Source: an uncultured Rheinheimera sp. (GTDB taxonomy: Bacteria; Pseudomonadota; Gammaproteobacteria; Enterobacterales; Alteromonadaceae). Taken from it: a stretch of 6,651 bases of DNA. This document shows positions 1 to 5,026 of this stretch, in pieces. The notes below the pieces were generated by a model, which worked only from the letters and a program-made list of their open reading frames with translations, made no database searches and was not told the DNA's origin. Location: the NCBI GenBank assembly GCA_943913835.1, contig CALTZU010000177.1, positions 1 to 6,651 of the forward strand. The letters run 5' to 3'. The position numbers were made by a program, and so were the translations under genes. Within the stretch, counting starts at the first letter, position 1, and every line of letters begins with the position of its first letter.

Positions 1-1118
1 GCGTAAATATGCGAATCCCAACGCACACCGTTGCCACCTGGTGGGTGGAAGCGGGTGATGGTGCCCGGAGACGGAATAAAGGTCTTGGCATCTTCAGCGT
101 TGATACGACATTCCACGGCATGACCACGGATCACAATATCTGACTGCTTAATGCTTAGTGGCATGCCAGAGGCAATGCGCAGCTGCTCTTTAATCAAGTC
201 GACACCAGTGATCATCTCAGTGACCGGGTGTTCTACCTGAATACGGGTGTTCATTTCGATAAAATAAAACTCGCCGTCTTCAAACAGGAATTCGAAAGTA
301 CCAGCACCGCGGTAGTTCAGGTCGATACAAGCCTGCACACAACGACCGCCGATAAAGTTACGCAGTTCCTGAGTAATACCAGGAGCAGGCGCTTCTTCTA
401 CCACTTTCTGGTGACGACGTTGCATAGAACAATCACGTTCACCTAAGTGAATAGCATTGCCCTGACCGTCAGCCAACACCTGAATTTCGATATGACGTGG
501 GTTTTCCAGGAATTTCTCCATGTACACCATGTCATTACCAAAAGCCGCGCCTGCTTCGCTTTTGGTCATAGCGATAGAGGAGACTAATTCGTCCTCGCTG
601 CGCACTACACGCATACCACGACCACCACCGCCGCCTGCTGCTTTGACAATAATTGGATAACCAATACGCTTGGCGATGGCTTTGTTGACTTCGTCGTCGT
701 CGCCGACTGCGCCGTCAGAACCTGGTACACAAGGTACACCGGCTTTTTTCATCGCTTCGATGGCAGAAACCTTGTCACCCATTAAACGGATAGACTCAGG
801 ACGTGGGCCGATAAACACCAGACCACTTTCTTCCACTTGCTGCGCAAAGTCAGCACGTTCAGCTAAGAAACCATAACCAGGGTGAATAGCCTGGGCATTG
901 GTCACTTCAGCGGCTGCAATCAGCGCAGGAATATTTAAGTAACTTTGTGGTGATGGCGCGGGACCAATACAAATGGTCTCGTCGGCCAGCAGCACATGTT
1001 TCAGATTACGGTCTACTGTGGAGTGCACAGCTACCGTTTTGATACCGAGTTCCTTACACGCACGTAAAATACGCAGTGCAATTTCACCCCGGTTGGCGAT
1101 CAGTACTTTTTCTAGCAT
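1..1118 (-). CDS. accC: Biotin carboxylase subunit of acetyl-CoA carboxylase (3' end cut off by window edge)
   Basis: This is the ATP-dependent biotin carboxylase that carboxylates the biotin on AccB using bicarbonate, in the cytoplasm, at the first step of fatty acid synthesis. The ATG at 1118-1116 opens the family N-terminus MLEKVLIANRGEIALRI. About 372 codons are present before the left edge; the family is about 449 residues, so roughly 75 C-terminal residues lie outside. Visible features are the glycine-rich ATP-grasp loop (AAGGGGGRGM, just after Lys159) and the catalytic segment EMNTRIQVEH with Glu288 and Arg292. These fall at exactly the E. coli residue numbers, so there are no indels upstream of them. 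The last visible residues match the RWxSHIYA segment. An AAAGG ribosome binding site (1126-1130) lies 7 bases before the start. The gene follows accB after 16 bases and is almost certainly cotranscribed with it. Seen: motifs and frame; function comes from the family. Confidence 0.97.
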   Translation of the reverse strand, partial: MLEKVLIANRGEIALRILRACKELGIKTVAVHSTVDRNLKHVLLADETICIGPAPSPQSYLNIPALIAAAEVTNAQAIHPGYGFLAERADFAQQVEESGLVFIGPRPESIRLMGDKVSAIEAMKKAGVPCVPGSDGAVGDDDEVNKAIAKRIGYPIIVKAAGGGGGRGMRVVRSEDELVSSIAMTKSEAGAAFGNDMVYMEKFLENPRHIEIQVLADGQGNAIHLGERDCSMQRRHQKVVEEAPAPGITQELRNFIGGRCVQACIDLNYRGAGTFEFLFEDGEFYFIEMNTRIQVEHPVTEMITGVDLIKEQLRIASGMPLSIKQSDIVIRGHAVECRINAEDAKTFIPSPGTITRFHPPGGNGVRWDSHIY

Positions 1119-1134
1119 GAGTCTGCCTTTTAAC

Positions 1135-1590
1135 TTATTCGATCACAAATAATGGCTGGTCAAACTCAACCGGCTCGCCGTTTTCTACCAGAATTTGTGT
1201 CACCACACCGGCCTTGTCAGACTGGATTTGGTTCATCATCTTCATCGCTTCGATAATACACAGAGTATCACCCACTTTAACGCTCTGACCCACTTCAACA
1301 AAAGCTTTTGAAGTTGGAGAAGCAGCGCGGTAGAAGGAACCTACCATAGGTGAACGCATTTGATGACCAGTGATGACTGGCTTGGCTGCTTCAGCAGGAG
1401 CAGCGGCCGCCACTGGCGCTGCTGCAGGAGCTTGTTGCATTGGTGCGGCAGCATACTGCATTGGCGCATATTGCTGTACAGGACCATTGCGGCTGATACG
1501 AACAGACTCTTCACCTTCAGTAATCTCAAGCTCGTTAATGCCTGATTCTTCCAGCAGTTCGATCAATTTTTTAATTTTTCTGATATCCAT
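1135..1590 (-). CDS. accB: Biotin carboxyl carrier protein (BCCP) of acetyl-CoA carboxylase
   Basis: This 151-residue protein carries the biotin that shuttles carboxyl groups from AccC to the AccAD carboxyltransferase. The N-terminal part (about 1-35, MDIRKIKKLIELLEESGI) is the conserved dimer/AccC-contacting region. Residues about 36-70 form the mobile linker, rich in Ala, Pro, Gln and Met. Residues about 72-151 are the biotinyl domain, with the protruding 'thumb' near SPMVGSFYRAASP and the biotinylation motif EAMKM at 114-118, so Lys117 is the modified residue. The length is close to the 156 residues of E. coli AccB. Translation starts at ATG 1590-1588 with only a weak TAGG site (1601-1604) 10 bases upstream, which may mean coupling to aroQ, whose stop is 15 bases away. 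BirA would biotinylate it; birA is not in this window. Confidence 0.97.
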   Translation of the reverse strand: MDIRKIKKLIELLEESGINELEITEGEESVRISRNGPVQQYAPMQYAAAPMQQAPAAAPVAAAAPAEAAKPVITGHQMRSPMVGSFYRAASPTSKAFVEVGQSVKVGDTLCIIEAMKMMNQIQSDKAGVVTQILVENGEPVEFDQPLFVIE

Positions 1591-1605
1591 GACGTAGTTG
1601 CCTAA

Positions 1606-2085
1606 TTAATTTGATGGAATGGTTGATAAGGACGACACCGCCGATTCCAGTGCGTAGTGGTAGCCTTTGGCCCCTAAACCACAAATCACACCTTTGGCGA
1701 TATCGGATAAATACGAGTGACGACGGAATTCTTCCCGCGCATGTACATTGGACAAATGCACTTCAATAAAAGGGATTGCCACAGAGAGCAGCGCATCACG
1801 AATCGCTACGCTGGTATGGGTATATGCGCCCGGGTTGATAATAATAAAGTCCTGTTGTCCTAAGCTTTGCTGAATAGCGTTGATGAGCTCATGTTCTGCG
1901 TTGGATTGCAGATGAGTCAAAGTGACATTCAGCTCTTTGGCATGGGCAATTAAGCCATCAACAATTTGCGGTAAAGTAGCAGCGCCATAAATTTGAGGCT
2001 CACGTTTGCCTAACATATTTAAGTTAGGGCCGTTGAGCAGCAAAATACGTAAATTTGTAGACATATTGCGCGAATATCCCGTCAT
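1606..2085 (-). CDS. aroQ: Type II 3-dehydroquinate dehydratase
   Basis: This cytoplasmic enzyme dehydrates 3-dehydroquinate to 3-dehydroshikimate in the shikimate route to aromatic amino acids. It belongs to the small dodecameric type II family, unrelated to E. coli AroD. In the 159-residue form the family residues are all found: the NGPNLN motif (Asn21), Arg28 and catalytic Tyr33 in the lid loop (GKREPQIYG), Asn84 and His90 in INPGAYTHTS, and Glu108, His110, Arg117 and Arg121 in EVHLSNVHAREEFRR. These correspond, with a constant offset of 9, to the Mycobacterium tuberculosis numbers (Arg19, Tyr24, His101). The start is uncertain: ATG at 2085 gives 159 residues, while ATG at 2064 gives 152 residues beginning MSTNLRILLLNGPN, closer to the usual family length. 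Neither has a strong ribosome binding site; a GGGA lies about 12 bases before the inner ATG. It heads the aroQ-accB-accC cluster, an arrangement known in Pseudomonas and related bacteria. Confidence 0.96.
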   Translation of the reverse strand: MTGYSRNMSTNLRILLLNGPNLNMLGKREPQIYGAATLPQIVDGLIAHAKELNVTLTHLQSNAEHELINAIQQSLGQQDFIIINPGAYTHTSVAIRDALLSVAIPFIEVHLSNVHAREEFRRHSYLSDIAKGVICGLGAKGYHYALESAVSSLSTIPSN

Positions 2086-2142
2086 TTTTATTGATTGCTA
2101 ACTATCTTGCCAAAGGCATAAAGCAATTGCATCTTTTTTGTT

Positions 2143-2161
2143 CAGCGACCAGCTGTCGCTG
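2143..2161 (-). other. Stem-loop in the aroQ-accBC leader
   Basis: A perfect 7-bp inverted repeat, CAGCGAC/GTCGCTG, with a 5-base loop lies at 2143-2149 and 2155-2161. It sits inside the predicted 5' leader of aroQ. In the aroQ direction it is followed by an A-rich, not T-rich, run, so it is not a simple intrinsic terminator. It could be an mRNA structure or a protein-binding dyad; no role can be assigned from sequence alone. Confidence 0.45.
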
Positions 2162-2175
2162 CAGATTTGCCGCTT

Positions 2176-2206
2176 ATTATAGTGAAATCGTTGCAAATGG
2201 CAGCAA
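2176..2206 (-). promoter_or_regulatory. Candidate sigma-70 promoter for aroQ-accB-accC
   Basis: Read on the minus strand, a perfect TATAAT -10 hexamer occupies 2181-2176. A partial -35 match, TTGCTG, occupies 2206-2201, with a long 19-base spacer. Transcription would start near 2169, giving a leader of about 85 bases to the outer aroQ ATG. The -10 is strong; the -35 and spacing are imperfect, so an activator or a different upstream contact is possible. It lies downstream of the dsbD terminator hairpin, consistent with a separate transcription unit. Confidence 0.5.
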
Positions 2207-2270
2207 AATACTGGTCTTATCAGCAGAACGGAACTTTTTTGCGAAGTTGAAAATGAAATGAGGAAATTCA

Positions 2271-2299
2271 GGCAAAGTCAGAGCCAGTCTGACTTTGCC
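2271..2299 (-). terminator. Intrinsic-type terminator after dsbD
   Basis: A perfect 12-bp stem (2271-2282 paired with 2288-2299) with a 5-base loop begins 19 bases beyond the dsbD stop codon. In the dsbD direction it is followed by TGAATTTCC, so the T-run is short and interrupted. The stem length and position support termination of cutA-dsbD, but the weak T-run may allow some readthrough into aroQ. On the plus strand no T-run follows, so it is not obviously bidirectional. Confidence 0.65.
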
Positions 2300-2318
2300 G
2301 CGAGTAGCACAGAAATTT

Positions 2319-4139
2319 TTACTGCAGTATTTGACCTAAATGGGCGCTAAAATCTTTTGGTCCCATAAAGCCTGTGATGCGAGATTGCGTTAATTCGCTG
2401 CCGTTTTTGTCAAATAACAGCAAAGTTGGCAAACCTAAAACCTGAAAATGATCCAACAATTGCTGGTCCTGATCAGTCGCATTCGTCACATCCACCTTAA
2501 TTAAGGTGAACTGCGCCATTAAGCTTTTCACTTCGCCATCAGCAAAAGTGATGTGCTCAAACTCTTTACAAGCCACACACCATTCTGCAAACAAATCAAC
2601 CAACACAGGTTTACCTGCTTCAGCTGATTTTTTCACTTCCTGCTGCAGCTCATCCAGATTTTTCACCAGTTTAAATTCGGTATTTTGTGCCTGAACAGTC
2701 TGGCCTGGTGCTTGAGTCACAGTAGCACCAGGTAACCAATACCATAAGTTCGCACCTGTAGTACCCAGCACAATGACTAAGGCCAGCATCCAGCTAATAC
2801 TTTGGCCTGTTGTACCGGAAGAGAGTTGCTGCGATAAACGATGTAAATACACAGCCAGCATTAACAAGACTAAAGTTGCGGCAATCACCACCACATAAGC
2901 AGGCAGGAAACGACTTAGTAACCAGACGGGCACTGCTAACAACAGGAAACCAAAGCTGGATTTAACTACATCCATCCAGGCGCCGGCTTTAGGTAAAAAC
3001 TTACCGCCCGTGCTGCCTAAGATCAGCAATGGCAAACCCATGCCCATACTTAAGATATAGAGCGTTAAAGCGCCCAAAGCTAAATCGCCGCTTTGCGCAA
3101 CATATAACAGCGCAGCTGTCAGCGGTGCCGTAGTGCAAGGCGAGGCGACTAAACCTGATAACAAGCCCATTAAAGCCGCACCTTTGATGCTGCCGCCTTG
3201 TTGTTTGTTACTTAAGCTATTGACCTTGTTTTGCCATTTCTCTGGCAAACTTAAGTTAAAGACGCCAAACATAGCCAAGGCTAAAAACACAAATAAGATA
3301 CTAATGGCGATTAAGACAACAGGGTGTTGGAAGTAGGTCTGGAACTGCAAACCTAAGCTTGCGACTAATAAACCTAATAAGGAGTAGCTGACCGCCATAC
3401 CCTGTACATAAGCCATAGACAAACTAAAAGCGCGTTTGCCGGATAACTGCTGGCCTTGCCCTACAATAATGCTGGTTAAAATTGGATACATAGGGAAAAC
3501 ACAAGGCGTAAAGGCTAAACCTAAACCCAAAAGGAAAAACAAAAACAACGCTTTGGCTGTACTGTCTGTTTTTAATGTATCTAACAGCTGCAGTTGTTCA
3601 GAAACCGGTGCTGTAGAAGTTGTTGTTGAATCATTGTCAGCAGAGTTATCCGTAATACCTAAAGCTGCGGCAGCATCAGCTGTACTGGCGCTGGCTGTTG
3701 AAGCTGGCGCTATCAAAGGAATTTCCAGTGTTTGTACCGGATAACATAAACCCGCCTCAGCGCAGCCCTGGAAGCGCACCTTCAGCATAGCCTCAGCGCC
3801 TATCTGGCTTAATGGGATATCTAAGACCACTTGATGGAAATAGACTTCAGACTCGCCAAAGTATTCATCTTTAATTATCACGCCTTTTGGGTACTGCGGA
3901 TGAGAAAAAGCGGTATCAACGCCTGCAAACTTAAACTTATCCTTATACAGGTAGTAGCCGTCCGCTATGGTGAAGCTGACTTGCAATTTGTTTTCCTGCT
4001 GGCGGAAATCCATCACAAAAGCTTGTTCTACCGGTAGAAACTGCGAACCTTGCTGCAGAGCAGCCAGAGCGTTAGTACTTTGCGCCTGGCTTACAAAAGA
4101 AAAACACAGCAGCAGGCTTAATAAAAAACTCTTAATCAC
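2319..4139 (-). CDS. dsbD: Thiol:disulfide interchange protein DsbD (cytochrome c biogenesis protein DipZ)
   Basis: DsbD takes electrons from cytoplasmic thioredoxin across the inner membrane to periplasmic partners (DsbC, DsbG, CcmG in E. coli). The 606-residue protein has the full three-domain plan. Residues 1-19 are a signal peptide, with likely cleavage after Ser-Gln-Ala. The periplasmic N-terminal domain (about 20-142) carries Cys126 and Cys132 in GCAEAGLCYP. A Ser/Thr/Ala/Asp-rich linker spans about 143-185. The membrane domain (about 195-470) has roughly eight hydrophobic segments and the redox pair Cys213 (FTPCVFPMYP) and Cys335 (ASPCTTAPL). The C-terminal thioredoxin-like domain (about 485-606) has the WCVAC motif (Cys521/Cys524) and a cis-proline segment GLPT (Pro571). 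All six functional cysteines are present. Translation starts at GTG 4139-4137, overlapping the cutA stop by 8 bases, behind an AAGAGGT ribosome binding site (4148-4154), so it is probably coupled to cutA. Confidence 0.97.
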   Translation of the reverse strand: MIKSFLLSLLLCFSFVSQAQSTNALAALQQGSQFLPVEQAFVMDFRQQENKLQVSFTIADGYYLYKDKFKFAGVDTAFSHPQYPKGVIIKDEYFGESEVYFHQVVLDIPLSQIGAEAMLKVRFQGCAEAGLCYPVQTLEIPLIAPASTASASTADAAAALGITDNSADNDSTTTSTAPVSEQLQLLDTLKTDSTAKALFLFFLLGLGLAFTPCVFPMYPILTSIIVGQGQQLSGKRAFSLSMAYVQGMAVSYSLLGLLVASLGLQFQTYFQHPVVLIAISILFVFLALAMFGVFNLSLPEKWQNKVNSLSNKQQGGSIKGAALMGLLSGLVASPCTTAPLTAALLYVAQSGDLALGALTLYILSMGMGLPLLILGSTGGKFLPKAGAWMDVVKSSFGFLLLAVPVWLLSRFLPAYVVVIAATLVLLMLAVYLHRLSQQLSSGTTGQSISWMLALVIVLGTTGANLWYWLPGATVTQAPGQTVQAQNTEFKLVKNLDELQQEVKKSAEAGKPVLVDLFAEWCVACKEFEHITFADGEVKSLMAQFTLIKVDVTNATDQDQQLLDHFQVLGLPTLLLFDKNGSELTQSRITGFMGPKDFSAHLGQILQ

Positions 4140-4452
4140 GACTTGTTACCTCTTGAACCCACTGTAAATAAGGGGCGAATACTTGTTGCGCAGCGATAGC
4201 AATAATTTCAGGCACCTGATACGGGTGTAAAGCACAAATAGCCTGTTCGACTTCAATAAAATCTTCTTTTCTGGCTTTAATTAGCAACGGAATTTCAGTG
4301 CTTTGTTCCAACACCCCTTGCCAGACATAGTGCGATTGCACAGCGGGCAAAACGTTAACACAAGCCGCCAGTTTACGCTCCAACAAGTGCTTTGTTATGC
4401 GCTCTGCCACCTGTAAATCAGGACAATTGCATAAAATCAGTTCCATCATCAT
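4132..4452 (-). CDS. cutA: CutA1-family divalent cation tolerance protein
   Basis: This 106-residue protein belongs to the CutA1 family, small PII-like ferredoxin-fold proteins that form very stable trimers. E. coli mutants linked the locus to copper tolerance, although the molecular role remains unclear. Family marks are the N-terminal beta strand with ILCNCPD (Cys8, aligned to E. coli Cys16), the ERKLAACVN segment (Cys31), the central VWQG turn, and HPYQVPEI at 76-83, whose His76 and Glu82 lie in the conserved region near the trimer interface. No signal peptide is seen, so it is probably cytoplasmic in this form. Three ATG codons in a row (4452-4444) begin the gene; GAGGG at 4460-4464 is 7 bases from the first and 10 from the second. 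It overlaps dsbD downstream by 8 bases, the same partnership as in E. coli, and is divergent from groES. Confidence 0.95.
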   Translation of the reverse strand: MMMELILCNCPDLQVAERITKHLLERKLAACVNVLPAVQSHYVWQGVLEQSTEIPLLIKARKEDFIEVEQAICALHPYQVPEIIAIAAQQVFAPYLQWVQEVTSRD

Positions 4453-4463
4453 AGGGATGCCCT
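4453..4463 (-). promoter_or_regulatory. Ribosome binding site of cutA within a small hairpin
   Basis: On the minus strand the GAGGG Shine-Dalgarno element (4464-4460) is followed by CATCCCT and then the ATG. AGGG (4463-4460) can pair with CCCT (4456-4453) across a 3-base loop, so the ribosome binding site could be partly masked. A four-pair helix is weak on its own, so any control effect is speculative; the ribosome binding site itself is clear. I find no convincing sigma-70 promoter for cutA in 4464-4600. Confidence 0.5.
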
Positions 4464-4570
4464 CTTTCGTGCTGCTTTAAAGCCACAGCAGTCAAGACCT
4501 GCTCATAGCCAATTTTGTTGCATAAAACGCAGTGATTGCGCAAAAAACAGTCAGAAACACCAAAAAGCGC

Positions 4571-4587
4571 AAAATTTTTAAAAAATA
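4571..4587 (+). promoter_or_regulatory. A/T tract upstream of the groESL promoter (UP-element-like)
   Basis: Sixteen consecutive A/T bases at 4571-4586, plus a final G at 4587, form A-runs and a T-run ending 4 bases before the -35 element. This is where the RNA polymerase alpha-subunit C-terminal domain contacts strong promoters. The composition and position are seen; the activating role is inferred. The tract also lies far upstream of cutA on the other strand and could bend the divergent region. Confidence 0.4.
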
Positions 4588-4590
4588 GCC

Positions 4591-4619
4591 CTTGGGTTCA
4601 CAAGGAGATTGCCCCATAT
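4591..4619 (+). promoter_or_regulatory. Sigma-32 (RpoH) heat-shock promoter of groES-groEL
   Basis: The -35 region CCCTTGGG (CTTGGG at 4591-4596) and the -10 region CCCCATAT (4612-4619) are separated by 15 bases. They match the E. coli sigma-32 consensus (CTTGAA, about 13-15 bases, CCCCATNT) well; the -10 is perfect and the -35 differs at the last two bases. Transcription should begin near 4626, giving a leader of just under 60 bases. No CIRCE element (TTAGCACTC-N9-GAGTGCTAA) is present between cutA and groES, which points to RpoH rather than HrcA control. A weaker sigma-70-like match (TTGGGT with TATAGC) overlaps and might give basal expression. Confidence 0.85.
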
Positions 4620-4634
4620 AGCAAGCACAACAAA

Positions 4635-4653
4635 TTTAACACCCAATGTTAAA
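4635..4653 (+). other. Stem-loop in the groES leader
   Basis: A perfect 7-bp inverted repeat (TTTAACA at 4635-4641, TGTTAAA at 4647-4653) with a 5-base loop lies between the predicted transcription start and the ribosome binding site. The stem contains a single G-C pair, so it would be weak and easily melted. It could be a 5'-end stabilising element, a mild thermosensor or chance; the sequence alone does not decide. Confidence 0.4.
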
Positions 4654-4668
4654 ACTCAAATCGCTTTT

Positions 4669-4674
4669 AGGAGA
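4669..4674 (+). promoter_or_regulatory. Strong ribosome binding site of groES
   Basis: AGGAGA lies 9 bases before the groES ATG and is a near-full anti-Shine-Dalgarno match. It fixes the start at 4684 and fits the very high translation expected of a chaperonin gene. Confidence 0.85.
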
Positions 4675-4683
4675 TAAAAAAGC

Positions 4684-4974
4684 ATGAATATTCGTCCATT
4701 ACACGATCGCGTTATCATCAAGCGTTTGGAAGCTGAAAGCAAATCTGCTGGTGGTATTGTGCTGACTGGCGCTTCTGCTGAAAAATCTACTCGTGGTGAA
4801 GTGGTTGCAGTTGGCAACGGTCGCATTTTAGAAAACGGTACAGTCCGTCCTTTAGATGTGAAAGTCGGCGACAAAGTGATCTTTGGTGCTTACGTAGAGC
4901 GCACTGAAAAAATCGAAGGCCAGGAATATGTCATCACCAAAGAAGACAACATCCTTGGCGTGATCACCGAATAA
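4684..4974 (+). CDS. groES: Co-chaperonin GroES (Hsp10)
   Basis: GroES is the heptameric lid that closes the GroEL chamber in the ATP-dependent folding cycle in the cytoplasm. The 96-residue protein is full length (E. coli 97). It begins with the family N-terminus MNIRPLHDRVIIKR. It contains the mobile loop (about 17-33) with the hydrophobic GGIVL segment (Ile25, Val26, Leu27) that docks on the GroEL apical domain. It continues with STRGEVVAVGNGRILENG and PLDVKVGDKVIFG. The C-terminal part (about 70-96) is more divergent from E. coli, as is usual between orders. The gene has its own heat-shock promoter and strong ribosome binding site, and groEL follows after 52 bases, forming the standard groESL operon. 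A minus-strand open frame over the same bases is a shadow. Confidence 0.98.
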   Translation: MNIRPLHDRVIIKRLEAESKSAGGIVLTGASAEKSTRGEVVAVGNGRILENGTVRPLDVKVGDKVIFGAYVERTEKIEGQEYVITKEDNILGVITE

Positions 4975-5011
4975 TCTAAACCGAACTTTCTAATTTAATT
5001 TCAAAGCATTC

Positions 5012-5017
5012 AGAGGA
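5012..5017 (+). promoter_or_regulatory. Ribosome binding site of groEL
   Basis: AGAGGA lies 9 bases before the groEL ATG at 5027, inside the 52-base A/T-rich gap after groES. No terminator or second promoter is apparent in the gap, which supports one groES-groEL transcript. Confidence 0.8.
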
Positions 5018-5026
5018 ATTTTTAAA

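Noticed and set aside
228..876. Plus-strand open frames within accC (228-446 and 670-876)
   Set aside because: The minus strand encodes AccC continuously with its catalytic residues at family positions; the plus-strand products resemble nothing.
1360..1597. Plus-strand and out-of-frame open frames over accB, including an Ala/Gly/Cys-rich one
   Set aside because: They are shadows of the Ala/Pro linker codons of accB, whose frame is confirmed by the biotinyl motif.
2143..2161. Hairpin as an intrinsic terminator or attenuator
   Set aside because: In the aroQ direction it is followed by A's, and on the plus strand by a mixed sequence, so the required T-run is missing on both strands. It is kept only as a leader structure.
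2506..4167. Plus-strand open frames across dsbD and the cutA end
   Set aside because: They are opposite the intact DsbD reading frame, short, and without start signals or domains.
4538..4574. GCGCAAAA direct repeat (4538-4545 and 4567-4574) as an operator pair
   Set aside because: Eight-base A-rich repeats are expected by chance in such an A/T-rich spacer, and there is no further similarity between the copies.
4453..4683. CIRCE/HrcA operator before groES
   Set aside because: No TTAGCACTC or GAGTGCTAA half-site is present in the spacer.
4656..4874. Minus-strand open frame across the groES start
   Set aside because: It overlaps the clearly coding groES in the opposite direction and has no family resemblance.
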